DNA of 64,000 nucleotides from positions 2,929,090-2,993,089 of the forward strand of contig NC_017025.1 in the NCBI RefSeq assembly GCF_000455605.1, read 5' to 3'. The position numbers were made by a program, and so were the translations under genes. Shown in pieces: positions 8,886-17,697 of this stretch (the first letter of the stretch is position 1; each line of letters opens with the position of its first letter). Below the pieces are notes generated by a model, which saw only the letters and a program-made list of their open reading frames with translations, was not told where the DNA came from and did not search any database. Source of the DNA: Flavobacterium indicum GPTSA100-9 = DSM 17447. GTDB lineage: Bacteria; Bacteroidota; Bacteroidia; Flavobacteriales; Flavobacteriaceae.

Positions 8886-10126
8886 TAGGCTTCCACTAAT
8901 TTATACATTTTATCAGACAAACGCACTCTAAACGGCACTTTCAATGTTAAACTATCGCCTTTAGTTGCTTTTTCTAATTTAGAGTCATTCACCATCATGT
9001 CTTCCAAAACTAATTCTTGCACACCAGTACTTGGACCTGTAATCAAAATTTTATCCCCAATTTTAACATCATACGCTTCAATTTTGAATTCGGCTACACT
9101 TGATTTTGGAAAATAATGCATGCCTTTACCAATGTACACTTTCTTTTGTGTGGCATTGCTTCCAGGGTCTTTACTCCATTCTCCTAATTTTTGTCCTAAG
9201 TAATAGCCACTCCAAAATCCTCTGTTGTAAACCGTATTTAAGGTTTCCATCCATTGGGCAATTTTATCCTGAGAAAATGTTTTTTCATAGTAAGCATCTA
9301 TGGCTTCACGATAGGTTTTTATAACCGTTGCTACATATTCTGGTGCTCGACCGCGGCCTTCGATTTTTAAAACTTTAATTCCAGAATCAATCACTTGATC
9401 TAGAAAATCGATGGTACATAAATCTTTAGGCGACATCATGTATTCGTTATCAATTTCGATTTCAAATCCAGATTCCTGATCGATAACCGTATATTTTTTT
9501 CTACAATTTTGTTTGCAAGCTCCGCGATTGGCAGAAGAATTATGAGAATGTAGACTTAAATAACATTTCCCAGAAACCGCCATACACAAAGCACCATGAC
9601 CAAATATTTCAATTTCAACTAAATTCCCACTTGGACCTTTAATCTGTTCTTTTTCAATTTGTTCGGTGATTTTTTTTACTTGACGTAAACTTAATTCTCG
9701 AGATAATACAATAGTATCGGCAAATAAAGCATAAAATTTAACCGTTTCTATATTAGTCACATTGACTTGTGTAGAAATATGCACTTCCATACCAATACTA
9801 CGTGCGGTCATAATTACGGCTTGATCCGCAGCAATAACCGCTGTAATATTTGCTTCTTTAGCTTTATTTAAAAGTGTTTTTACAATCGATAAGTCGTGAT
9901 CGTATATAATGGTGTTTAACGTCAAATACGTTCTCACGTTTTTTTCTTGACAACGACGTGCAATTTCAGGTAAATCATCTAACGTAAAATTCATTGTTGC
10001 ACGCGCACGCATGTTCAATTGCTCAACCCCAAAATATACCGAGTCACATCCATTATCTAAGGCTGCTTGCAGAGATTCAAAATTTCCTGCAGGTGCCATT
10101 AATTCAATTCTTCCTGTTGTGGTCAT
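8885..10126 (-). CDS. U32 family protein, TrhP-like (tRNA 5-hydroxyuridine synthesis)
   Basis: A 413-residue U32 'peptidase' family protein. The start ELMAPAGNFESLQAALDNG, the NLNMRARA-like NMRARATMNF, and the signature EIFGHGALCMAVSGKCYLS followed by NRGACKQNCRKKY (four cysteines) mark the family. A C-terminal beta-rich domain (about 330-413) begins KKVYIGKGMHYF. E. coli TrhP of this family makes 5-hydroxyuridine at tRNA position 34 from prephenate, and some paralogs modify 23S rRNA. The neighbouring trhO-like gene, 1 base upstream of its start, supports a tRNA role. Coupled to the ferredoxin gene downstream. Confidence 0.85.
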   Translation of the reverse strand: MTTTGRIELMAPAGNFESLQAALDNGCDSVYFGVEQLNMRARATMNFTLDDLPEIARRCQEKNVRTYLTLNTIIYDHDLSIVKTLLNKAKEANITAVIAADQAVIMTARSIGMEVHISTQVNVTNIETVKFYALFADTIVLSRELSLRQVKKITEQIEKEQIKGPSGNLVEIEIFGHGALCMAVSGKCYLSLHSHNSSANRGACKQNCRKKYTVIDQESGFEIEIDNEYMMSPKDLCTIDFLDQVIDSGIKVLKIEGRGRAPEYVATVIKTYREAIDAYYEKTFSQDKIAQWMETLNTVYNRGFWSGYYLGQKLGEWSKDPGSNATQKKVYIGKGMHYFPKSSVAEFKIEAYDVKIGDKILITGPSTGVQELVLEDMMVNDSKLEKATKGDSLTLKVPFRVRLSDKMYKLVEA

Positions 10127-10127
10127 C

Positions 10128-11519
10128 TTAATTTAAAACTTTATATAATTTATCAGAAGCACGCACTTTAAAAGGAACCGACATCGTCACTTTATCTCCA
10201 GCAACAGCATTAGTTCCTGGTTGGCCATTTACATACATGTTTTCCACCACCAATTCTTGTTCACCAGTCGTTGGACCCGAAATCAATACCTTGTCCCCTA
10301 ATTGCAATTCGGCTTTTTCTAAAATAAATTGACCCACTTGCGATTTAGAATAGTAATGTTGGCCTTTACCTACTAATACTTTTTTCTGAGCAATGCGTTG
10401 GCGAAGTGTTTTCGTTTTTGGTTCAAAAACTGTAGCACCTACATTAAAATCGGTTGCTTTTGCCAAAGAAACACCTTCCAATTGACCGGAATGTTTAAAC
10501 TTTAATGCTTCCGATTTTCCCTTTCTAAAAATTTTATTACCCACTTGTTTTCCCGCACGTAACGCCACTTGTTCTGCTAATGGTAAATGTGTGATTTCTA
10601 GACATTCGGTAGAACAGCAATGTTCCATTTTTTCTGCACAAGCTTCACACTGAATAAACAACAAATGACAACCATCGTTAGCACAATTGGTGTGCACATC
10701 ACATGGCGTTCCACATTGGTGGCATTGGGCAATAATATCATCGGTGATTCGTTCTCCTAAACGGTGATCGAACACAAAATTCTTACCTATAAATTTACTT
10801 TCTAAACCTTCTTCTTTGATTTGTTTGGCGTAATTAATAATACCGCCTTCCAACTGAAAAACATTTTTAAAACCTTGATGTTTAAAATAGGCCGAAGCTT
10901 TTTCACAACGAATGCCACCTGTGCAATACATCACGAGGTTTTTATCTTCTTTAAAATCTTTTAATTGTTCATTGATAATAGGAAGCGATTCGCGAAACGT
11001 TTCCACATCTGGGGTAATGGCGCCTTTAAAATGACCCACTTCACTTTCGTAATGGTTTCTAAAATCAACTACAATGGTGTTCGGATCGTCTAAAATTTCA
11101 TTGAATGCTTTAGCATTTAAGTGCACTCCTTTGTTGGTTACATCAAAGGTTTCATCGTTTAATCCATCAGCCACAATTTTATGTCGGACTTTAATCGTCA
11201 ATTTTAAAAACGAATGGTCGTCATGTTCCACAGCCACATTTAAGCGGATGCCTTTCATGAAATCGTAGGCTTCTAAAGTATCTCTAAACGCTTCGAAATT
11301 TTCTGCCGGCACCGACATTTGGGCGTTAATACCCTCTTTGGCTACATAAATTCGACCCAAAGCATCTAATTTATTCCAAGCTAAAAATAATTCGTTACGA
11401 AATTGTTGAGGATCTACAATGTGCGCGTATTGGTAGAAAGATAGCGTCAAACGTTGTTGACCTGCGTCGTCAATTAAACGCGCTCTTTCTTCTGCGCTTA
11501 AGGTGTTATACAGTTGCAT
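10128..11519 (-). CDS. trhO: TrhO-like rhodanese-domain tRNA uridine hydroxylase with U32-type C-terminal domain
   Basis: A 463-residue protein from the ATG at 11519 (MQLYNTLSAEE); a further upstream ATG would add 31 unlikely residues. The N-terminal acylphosphatase-like domain and central rhodanese domain with active loop MYCTGGIRCEKAS match TrhO/YceA, which makes ho5U34 in tRNA using O2. A Cys/His-rich zinc-like segment follows (CHQCGTPCDVHTNC, CHLLFIQCEAC). E. coli TrhO is about 350 residues; here the last ~84 residues are an additional domain that aligns without gaps to the end of the adjacent U32 protein (43 of 83 residues identical by hand). Operon with trhP and ferredoxin. Confidence 0.88.
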   Translation of the reverse strand: MQLYNTLSAEERARLIDDAGQQRLTLSFYQYAHIVDPQQFRNELFLAWNKLDALGRIYVAKEGINAQMSVPAENFEAFRDTLEAYDFMKGIRLNVAVEHDDHSFLKLTIKVRHKIVADGLNDETFDVTNKGVHLNAKAFNEILDDPNTIVVDFRNHYESEVGHFKGAITPDVETFRESLPIINEQLKDFKEDKNLVMYCTGGIRCEKASAYFKHQGFKNVFQLEGGIINYAKQIKEEGLESKFIGKNFVFDHRLGERITDDIIAQCHQCGTPCDVHTNCANDGCHLLFIQCEACAEKMEHCCSTECLEITHLPLAEQVALRAGKQVGNKIFRKGKSEALKFKHSGQLEGVSLAKATDFNVGATVFEPKTKTLRQRIAQKKVLVGKGQHYYSKSQVGQFILEKAELQLGDKVLISGPTTGEQELVVENMYVNGQPGTNAVAGDKVTMSVPFKVRASDKLYKVLN

Positions 11520-11703
11520 GCTATAAACGTTAAGTGAGAAATTACTAAAATTAACGAACTCTAAATGGAAGAATTCGGGCGCAAAGTTAAAAATTTTATT
11601 AAAAGTTTCCATGTAAATTTTAATTATTTAATTTTTAAACACTTAGATGTTTAAGAGTAGTTTTATAGCTTTAATTTTAGAGCTATTTAAACTTCAATAA
11701 ATC

Positions 11704-11718
11704 TTATCAACAATTTTT
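11704..11718 (+). promoter_or_regulatory. 15-base motif shared with the dprA/SPOR intergenic region
   Basis: TTATCAACAATTTTT lies just upstream of the recA promoter. The identical 15 bases occur inverted at 18919-18933. The first nine resemble a DnaA box with one change. A role is not established. Confidence 0.4.
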
Positions 11719-11746
11719 GTTAGGGCCAAAAAAAGATTTATTTTTA
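11717..11746 (+). promoter_or_regulatory. recA promoter
   Basis: TTG (11717-11719), 19 bases of spacing and TATTTTTA (11739-11746) match the Bacteroidota -33/-7 layout apart from the last base. The recA ATG is 18 bases further on. Confidence 0.6.
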
Positions 11747-11763
11747 CAGAAATATTTAAAGTT

Positions 11764-12765
11764 ATGAGTTCAGAAAAAGAAGCCAAATTAAAAGCCTTAC
11801 AATTAACGTTAGACAAGTTAGACAAAACCTATGGTAAAGGAACAGTAATGAAAATGGGAGATTCTGCTGTTGAAGAAGTAGAAGTTATTTCATCAGGTTC
11901 ATTAGGTTTAGACCTTGCCTTAGGGGTAGGTGGTTACCCAAAAGGGAGAATCATTGAAATTTATGGTCCAGAATCATCAGGTAAAACAACGTTAACACTA
12001 CACGCCATTGCTGAAGCTCAAAAAGCTGGAGGAATTGCAGCCTTTATTGATGCAGAACATGCCTTTGACCGATTTTATGCCGAAAAATTAGGTGTTGATA
12101 TTGATAATTTAATTATTTCGCAACCGGATAACGGAGAACAAGCCTTAGAAATTGCAGAAAGTTTAATTCGCTCAGGAGCTGTAGATATCGTGGTAATCGA
12201 CTCAGTTGCAGCATTAACGCCAAAAAGTGAAATAGAAGGCGATATGGGAGACAGTAAAATGGGATTACATGCTCGTTTAATGTCACAAGCGTTGCGTAAA
12301 TTAACCGGAACGATTCACAAAACAAACTGTACCGTTTTCTTCATTAACCAGTTACGTGATAAAATTGGGGTAATGTTCGGAAATCCCGAAACAACTACCG
12401 GTGGAAATGCCTTAAAATTCTATGCATCAGTTCGTGTAGACATTCGTAAATCGTCACAAATTAAAGACGGTGAAAATGTAATTGGTAACCGCGCCAAAGT
12501 AAAAATTGTTAAAAACAAAGTAGCACCACCTTTTAGAACAGCCGAGTTTGACATTATGTATGGCGAAGGGGTTTCAAAAGTAGGTGAAGTATTGGATTTA
12601 GCGGTTGAATTTGAAATTATCAAAAAAAGTGGTTCTTGGTTTAGTTATGGAGAAACTAAATTAGGACAAGGTAGAGATGCCGTTAAACAATTAATAAAAG
12701 ATAATCCAGAATTAATGGATGAAGTAGAGGCAAAAATAAAAGAAACCTTGAAAGAGCAAGAATAA
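11764..12765 (+). CDS. recA: Recombinase RecA
   Basis: A 333-residue RecA. The Walker A motif [10 protein letters not shown], the DAEHAFD block, Walker B region [13 protein letters not shown]1 loop region [23 protein letters not shown] and the L2 region [24 protein letters not shown] are all present. It forms filaments on single-stranded DNA for homologous recombination and repair. The protein ends soon after the C-terminal domain and has the usual acidic tail. It is monocistronic, with its own promoter and a strong terminator. I saw no LexA box that I could support. Confidence 0.98.
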   Translation: MSSEKEAKLKALQLTLDKLDKTYGKGTVMKMGDSAVEEVEVISSGSLGLDLALGVGGYPKGRIIEIYGPESSGKTTLTLHAIAEAQKAGGIAAFIDAEHAFDRFYAEKLGVDIDNLIISQPDNGEQALEIAESLIRSGAVDIVVIDSVAALTPKSEIEGDMGDSKMGLHARLMSQALRKLTGTIHKTNCTVFFINQLRDKIGVMFGNPETTTGGNALKFYASVRVDIRKSSQIKDGENVIGNRAKVKIVKNKVAPPFRTAEFDIMYGEGVSKVGEVLDLAVEFEIIKKSGSWFSYGETKLGQGRDAVKQLIKDNPELMDEVEAKIKETLKEQE

Positions 12766-12770
12766 AATTA

Positions 12771-12798
12771 AATCCCGAAAAAATCGGGATTTTTTTTT
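12771..12798 (+). terminator. recA terminator
   Basis: AATCCCGA/TCGGGATT hairpin with a short A-rich loop and a run of nine T. Confidence 0.92.
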
Positions 12799-12856
12799 GC
12801 TTTTAACGCAACCTTTTTACTTAAATTGCATCTATATAATATAAATTAAAAAACTC

Positions 12857-13270
12857 ATGAAAAAAATATTATCTCTTTTAAGTTTATTTATTGTGTTGAT
12901 TTCCTGCTCAACTGATACAGATGAAACAAATGTTCGTTATGAATTAATACCCATTCAAAATGTTACAATAAGTGATCACCTTTTAGTTGGAGAAGCAAAT
13001 CAAATAACAGTTCAATATAATAGACCATCCGATTGTCATGGATTTAATGGATTTTATTATGAAAAAAATGGATTTACAAGAACAATAGCTGTTCAAAATT
13101 ATGTTTATGAAAGAGAAGGTTGCTCACCCCTAACAAATGAATTAAGAGAAGAAGTACTTGAATTTAAGCCTACTGAAGTTGGAACTTATACATTTAAATT
13201 TTGGCAAGGTAAAGATAGTAACGGTAACGATATTTTCTTAGAATTACAAAGAGACGCAATTATAGAATAA
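12857..13270 (+). CDS. Small lipoprotein of unknown function
   Basis: A 137-residue protein with a clear lipoprotein signal (MKKILSLLSLFIVLISC, lipobox Cys17) and an Asp/Thr-rich linker. The mature part looks beta-rich, with QNVTISDHLLVGEANQITVQY and a C-terminal EFKPTEVGTYTFKFWQGKD like the edge strands of an immunoglobulin-type fold. Two other cysteines (SDCHG, REGCS) could form a disulfide. The stop is 20 bases before the ECF sigma gene, so it may be in that operon and report to it, but this is only positional. Confidence 0.7.
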   Translation: MKKILSLLSLFIVLISCSTDTDETNVRYELIPIQNVTISDHLLVGEANQITVQYNRPSDCHGFNGFYYEKNGFTRTIAVQNYVYEREGCSPLTNELREEVLEFKPTEVGTYTFKFWQGKDSNGNDIFLELQRDAIIE

Positions 13271-13290
13271 TCATATATAAACAAACATGA

Positions 13291-13830
13291 ATGTTAGAAC
13301 AACTCTTACATGAATGCAAAAAAAATAATACGCAAGCACAAGGACAATTGTACAAACTTTTAGCTCCAAAGTTGTTTGCTGTATGTTTGAAGTATTCCAG
13401 GAGTTATGAAGAAGCACAAGATCATTTACAAGAAAGTTTTTTAATAATTTTTAATAAAATTGGACAATTTAACAACGAAGGATCTTTTGAAGGATGGGCA
13501 AAAAGAGTAGTTGTGAACTATGTTTTACAACAATATAGAACACAAGGTGTGTTTTTTGAAATTGTCAGCGAAAAAATTCCTGAAGAAGAAAATGTTGAAA
13601 TTGATGATGATGAAATTTCAATGGATTATTTGTTAAAAATTATTCAAGAATTACCAGACAGGTATAGACTTGTTTTTAATTTATACACTATAGATGGTTA
13701 TTCGCACAAAGAAATAGCGCAAATGTTAGGTATTTCAGAGGGAACCTCTAAGTCAAATCTAGCAAGAGCAAAGATGATTTTAAAAGATAAACTACAACAT
13801 TCGCAAAATGTTTTTTCAAAATTTAAATGA
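13291..13830 (+). CDS. ECF-type RNA polymerase sigma factor
   Basis: A 179-residue sigma-70 family factor. Region 2 runs from about 10 to 85 (LYKLLAPKLFAVCLKYSRSYEEAQDHLQESFLIIF, here noted by its ends LYKLLAPK and QDHLQESFLIIF; GSFEGWAKRVVVNYVL). Region 4 has ELPDRYRLVFNLYTIDGYS, then the helix-turn-helix HKEIAQMLGISEGTSKSNL. An acidic linker (EEENVEIDDDE) joins the two. The next gene overlaps by ATGA, the usual arrangement for a sigma factor and its anti-sigma partner. Confidence 0.93.
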   Translation: MLEQLLHECKKNNTQAQGQLYKLLAPKLFAVCLKYSRSYEEAQDHLQESFLIIFNKIGQFNNEGSFEGWAKRVVVNYVLQQYRTQGVFFEIVSEKIPEEENVEIDDDEISMDYLLKIIQELPDRYRLVFNLYTIDGYSHKEIAQMLGISEGTSKSNLARAKMILKDKLQHSQNVFSKFK

Positions 13831-15644
13831 AAGAAAATAAAAACATAGAAAGATTATTTCAGGAAAAATTTAAAGATTTTGAAGTTACTCCCCCTGATTT
13901 TGTTTGGGAAAACATTCAATCTAAGCTTCATCCTGAAGAGAAGAAAAGAAGAATAGTACCTCTTTGGTTTAAAGTAGGTTCAATTGCTGCTTCTTTAACT
14001 TTGCTGTTTTCATTAATTTTTCTAACTAATTATAATGAAAATGAGAACGCTTTTGAAATTATAAATAGTAACTCAAAAAAACAACAAACGGTAAGTAGAA
14101 GTAACAACTCAACAAAAATAAATAAAGAAAAAAACCCAACAGCAACTTCTACTATTTTAAATTCAACACATACTAAAAATCACACAACTGATAAAAATAT
14201 AAACAATGGAAGTTATGTTTCAAATTCAAACAAAGAATATGACAACAAGAACAACTATCCAACTAAAAAAACACTTGCCCAACCCCATTCAAAGTTTACT
14301 TCTACTGAAGTTTTGGTAGTTAATAATAAAAACAAAGGAAAATCAACAAATGCTTTAATAGATAAAGACAAGTCCTTAAACAACAATGCCGTAACTTATA
14401 CTTCTACTAAAAAGAAAAACAAATCTAAAAAAACATTTAAAAACATTGAAAATGGCAACTTGTATTTTGACTTAAATTCAGGTTTGTCTAGTAACAATAC
14501 CAATCTTTCAACCAAAGAAAAGAAACGATTTAAAAAACATTTATCTAATAAGGAAACTAATTTCAACGTACTAGAAGATGGGCTTGAAATTAATTCTAAT
14601 ACCATCACAGATAATTCAACCAATAATAAAACGAAATCGTTTACAGAAAAAGTTACTAATTCAATTTTAACAGAAAATACAATTGAAAATACAATCAACA
14701 ATTCTTCAAATAACACAGTAGCCGATATAAATTCAACCGGTTCAAATTCGTTAAATGAGGTTGGTAAAAACATAGAAAATACTGACACCTTATCTTCGGG
14801 TGTTGTAGCCAATGCAATTGCTAAAGATACTTTACCTCTAGTAAATGTAGAACAAGCAGAAAATCCATTGGAAAAATTGCTAAAAGAAAAAGAAGATAAC
14901 AAAAAAATTGCTGATGAGAAAGAAAAACTGAGTAAATGGGCGGTAAACAGTAATGTTACGCCTGTTTACTTTAATTCTTTCACTGAAGGTTCTCCTATTT
15001 CGGAAGATTTTATAACCAACACAAAAAACTTTAATAATTCATTAAGTTATGGTGTAGGTGTTACTTATCAAATCAATAAAAAATTGGCTATAAAAACAGG
15101 AATTAATAATTTATCTCTTGATTATGACACTCAAGATGTTGCTTATTATACCAGTTACAAAGAACAAAATACAGCAAAAACTAACATTCAACGAAATGAA
15201 AAAAGTAAATATATAGTACTAGAAAACCAAAAAAGAACTTCTGTTAATTTAATTGAAAATCAAGTTCTTATTTCTGGACAAAATGAAGGGTATTTAAATC
15301 AAAAAATGCAATATTTAGAACTACCTGTAGAACTTTCATACTCCTTAATTAACAAAAAATTCGGGGTGGCTTTAAAAGGTGGTTTTAGTACTTTAATTTT
15401 GACAGAAAATAAAATTTCAATGGTATCAGAATCACAACAAATGGAGATAGGAAAGGCAACAAATCTAAACAATATGCATTTTAGCACCAATTTAGGATTA
15501 GGTTTTAGTTACAATTTTATTAAAAACTTTCAATTGAATTTAGAACCTATGTTAAAATACCAAATCAACGCTTTTACTACTAATTCTGGCAACTTTAAAC
15601 CGTACATTGTAGGTATAAGTACAGGTTTAAGTTATAAATTTTAA
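13827..15644 (+). CDS. Membrane anti-sigma-like protein with outer-membrane beta-barrel C-terminus
   Basis: A 605-residue protein coupled to the sigma gene (ATGA overlap). The cytoplasmic N-terminus (1-45) holds FQEKFKDFEVTPPDFVWENI, a segment typical of Bacteroidota anti-sigma proteins. One membrane helix follows (about 47-68). Residues ~70-365 are a long Asn/Thr/Ser/Lys-rich linker with no visible domain. From about 370 the sequence becomes amphipathic beta (SYGVGVTYQINKKLAIKTG, YLELPVELSYSLINKKFG, GLGFSYNFIKNF) and ends GISTGLSYKF, an outer-membrane barrel ending with a terminal Phe. The protein would thus reach from cytoplasm to outer membrane. Target of regulation is unknown. Confidence 0.75.
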   Translation: MKENKNIERLFQEKFKDFEVTPPDFVWENIQSKLHPEEKKRRIVPLWFKVGSIAASLTLLFSLIFLTNYNENENAFEIINSNSKKQQTVSRSNNSTKINKEKNPTATSTILNSTHTKNHTTDKNINNGSYVSNSNKEYDNKNNYPTKKTLAQPHSKFTSTEVLVVNNKNKGKSTNALIDKDKSLNNNAVTYTSTKKKNKSKKTFKNIENGNLYFDLNSGLSSNNTNLSTKEKKRFKKHLSNKETNFNVLEDGLEINSNTITDNSTNNKTKSFTEKVTNSILTENTIENTINNSSNNTVADINSTGSNSLNEVGKNIENTDTLSSGVVANAIAKDTLPLVNVEQAENPLEKLLKEKEDNKKIADEKEKLSKWAVNSNVTPVYFNSFTEGSPISEDFITNTKNFNNSLSYGVGVTYQINKKLAIKTGINNLSLDYDTQDVAYYTSYKEQNTAKTNIQRNEKSKYIVLENQKRTSVNLIENQVLISGQNEGYLNQKMQYLELPVELSYSLINKKFGVALKGGFSTLILTENKISMVSESQQMEIGKATNLNNMHFSTNLGLGFSYNFIKNFQLNLEPMLKYQINAFTTNSGNFKPYIVGISTGLSYKF

Positions 15645-15677
15645 AAATTGGGTTGGTTATAAATTTTAGTTAAGGTG

Positions 15678-15738
15678 TTTCAATCCTTTGAATAGTAAAG
15701 ATTGAAACTGAAAAAGCACCTCGCCAAGGTGCTTTTTT
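15678..15738. terminator. Two consecutive hairpins; bidirectional terminator
   Basis: First hairpin: GTTTCAATC (15678-15686) with GATTGAAAC (15701-15709). Second: AAAAAGCACCT with AGGTGCTTTTT (15712-15738), a classical terminator usable on both strands; it ends the sigma operon and plsC. Confidence 0.85.
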
Positions 15739-16477
15739 AATTTACATCACTTTCTAAGTCTTTTAATATCAATTGTCTTACTTGATTTTTTAAGGTGTTT
15801 TTGTCTTCTAAAGTCAACCCTTTAGTCTCTATAGGTGGATGAATCTGTGCTCTCATTTTTCCTGGTGAACCACTAAAAAAAGTATATGAAAAACGTTTTT
15901 TATTATCAAAAAAAGTCATGGGTAAAATCGCTAATTCATGTTCAATTGCAATTCTAAAAGCACCATCTTTAAATTCGTCTAAAATAATATGCTCCTCAGG
16001 CACTCCTCCTTCAGGGAATATACAAATACTCAACCCTTGATTTATTCTTTTTTGCGCTCGTTCAAAAACCTCATATCTACTCTTGCTGCTGTTCCGATCT
16101 ACCATTATACACACTCTTTTATAGATAAAACCAAAAATTGGTATGCGTTCTAATTCTTTTTTTCCCACAAAAACAAAAGGATGATTTTGAACCGCTATCA
16201 ACATTAACATAATATCCGTCATTGAGGTATGATTAGCTACAAGCATATAACTTTTACCCTCTTCAAAAAATTCTTGACCTTTTATAGAATACCTAAAACC
16301 CATTCCTACTAAAACCACTTTAGCCCATAAGCGTGCAATTTTAAAAAACAACGGATACGTTTTTTCTTTGTAAATAGTTATAAAAATTAAAGGAAATAAA
16401 ACCAATATAGGCACTAATACCAATATATAAAACCAAATTCTATACAATAAAGTTAGCGGATACTTTAAAAAATTCAT
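15737..16477 (-). CDS. plsC: 1-acyl-sn-glycerol-3-phosphate acyltransferase
   Basis: A 246-residue membrane acyltransferase that makes phosphatidic acid from lysophosphatidic acid. The catalytic HxxxxD motif is in VANHTSMTDIM and the second substrate-binding motif in CIFPEGGVPEEH. The N-terminal hydrophobic segment (about 8-35) anchors it to the inner membrane. Length is normal. It stands alone with its own promoter, TATATTTG on the minus strand. Family is clear; PlsC among several paralogs is the usual name. Confidence 0.88.
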   Translation of the reverse strand: MNFLKYPLTLLYRIWFYILVLVPILVLFPLIFITIYKEKTYPLFFKIARLWAKVVLVGMGFRYSIKGQEFFEEGKSYMLVANHTSMTDIMLMLIAVQNHPFVFVGKKELERIPIFGFIYKRVCIMVDRNSSKSRYEVFERAQKRINQGLSICIFPEGGVPEEHIILDEFKDGAFRIAIEHELAILPMTFFDNKKRFSYTFFSGSPGKMRAQIHPPIETKGLTLEDKNTLKNQVRQLILKDLESDVN

Positions 16478-16498
16478 GTTTGTTATTTATCTGTAACA

Positions 16499-16506
16499 CA
16501 AATATA
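16499..16506 (-). promoter_or_regulatory. plsC promoter -7 element
   Basis: TATATTTG on the minus strand, 21 bases before the plsC ATG; matches TAnnTTTG. Confidence 0.6.
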
Positions 16507-16665
16507 ACATTTCCATCGACAACCACACCTGTCTTCCGCTCTATCTTTTTTCGCCTAGCTTATAGCCCATAGAAAAAAGGATGCCGCTTCAACCAGGGTT
16601 ATAAAACACCTTTTTCATTTCAAAAGAAATAAAAAGAACATTCTTTCACTTTTAACGAAACCGTG

Positions 16666-16673
16666 TATCTTTG
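16666..16673 (+). promoter_or_regulatory. trpS promoter -7 element
   Basis: TATCTTTG followed by C, 18 bases before the ATG at 16692. Its position rules out the upstream TTG at 16671 as a translation start, because that would be at the transcription start region. Confidence 0.65.
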
Positions 16674-16691
16674 CAAAAAACAAAATCACCT

Positions 16692-17660
16692 ATGTCAAAA
16701 ATTTTAACAGGCGTACAAAGTACGGGCACACCTCACTTAGGAAATTTGTTGGGCGCAATTTTACCTGCTATAGAAATGGCAAATAACCCTGCAAATGAAT
16801 CATTTTTATTTATTGCCGATTTGCATTCGGTAACCCAAATTAAAGATGGAAAAACATTACGTGAAAACACCTATAGTGTAGCTGCCACTTGGCTTGCCTG
16901 TGGATTAGATGTAAATAAAGTTGTTTTTTACCGTCAGTCCGATGTGCCTCAAACCGCGGAATTGTCTTGGTATTTAAGTTGTTTCTTTCCTTTCCAACGT
17001 TTAACATTGGCTCATTCTTTTAAAGATAAAGCCGACCGTTTAGACGATGTAAATGCCGGATTATTTACCTATCCTATGTTAATGGCTGCTGATATTTTAT
17101 TATATGATGCCGAATTTGTTCCTGTAGGTAAAGATCAATTACAACATTTAGAAATTACCCGTGATGTAGCCTCACGTTTTAATCATCAAATGGGTGAAAC
17201 GTTTGTTTTACCTGAAGCTAAAATTGATGATAATGTGATGATTATTCCTGGTACCGACGGGGAAAAAATGAGTAAATCACGTAACAATTTTATCAACATC
17301 TTTTTAGACGATAAAGCGTTACTAAAACAAATTAAAACCATTCAAACGGATAGCACACCTTTAGAAGAACCTAAAAATCCTGATACTTGTAACGTGTTTG
17401 CTTTATATAGATTATTAGGAACTCCAGAACAAGTAGCCGCTATGCGAGCGAATTATGAAGGCGGAAACTACGGATATGGGCATGCTAAGCAGGCATTATA
17501 TGATTTAATTGTAGAAAAATTTGCAAAAGAAAGAGCACAATACACGCATTATATGAACAACCTTGAAGAAGTGGACCAATTACTTTTTGAAGGGGCAAAA
17601 AAAGCAGGAATGGTTGCTGATGGGGTATTGAAAAGAGTTCGAGAAAAACTAGGATTTTAA
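16692..17660 (+). CDS. trpS: Tryptophanyl-tRNA synthetase
   Basis: A 322-residue class I aminoacyl-tRNA synthetase. The start at 16692 gives MSKILTGVQSTGTPHLGN, where TPHLGN is the HIGH-type motif; GEKMSKSRNN is the KMSKS motif. DADLHS-type IADLHSVTQI and the DILLYDAEFVPVGKDQLQH block, which recognises tryptophan/ATP, are typical. The gene is monocistronic between a TAnnTTTG promoter and a hairpin terminator. Confidence 0.96.
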   Translation: MSKILTGVQSTGTPHLGNLLGAILPAIEMANNPANESFLFIADLHSVTQIKDGKTLRENTYSVAATWLACGLDVNKVVFYRQSDVPQTAELSWYLSCFFPFQRLTLAHSFKDKADRLDDVNAGLFTYPMLMAADILLYDAEFVPVGKDQLQHLEITRDVASRFNHQMGETFVLPEAKIDDNVMIIPGTDGEKMSKSRNNFINIFLDDKALLKQIKTIQTDSTPLEEPKNPDTCNVFALYRLLGTPEQVAAMRANYEGGNYGYGHAKQALYDLIVEKFAKERAQYTHYMNNLEEVDQLLFEGAKKAGMVADGVLKRVREKLGF

Positions 17661-17671
17661 TAAAAAAATGA

Positions 17672-17697
17672 AGCCGTTCAATAGAACGGCTTTTTTT
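17672..17697. terminator. trpS terminator
   Basis: AGCCGTTC/GAACGGCT hairpin with an AATA loop and a seven-T run. dprA ends at 17696 within the T run on the other strand. Confidence 0.9.

Noticed and set aside
14396..14902. Long open frame antisense to the anti-sigma linker
   Set aside because: It mirrors the low-complexity Asn/Thr/Lys codons of the sense gene and has no recognisable protein features.
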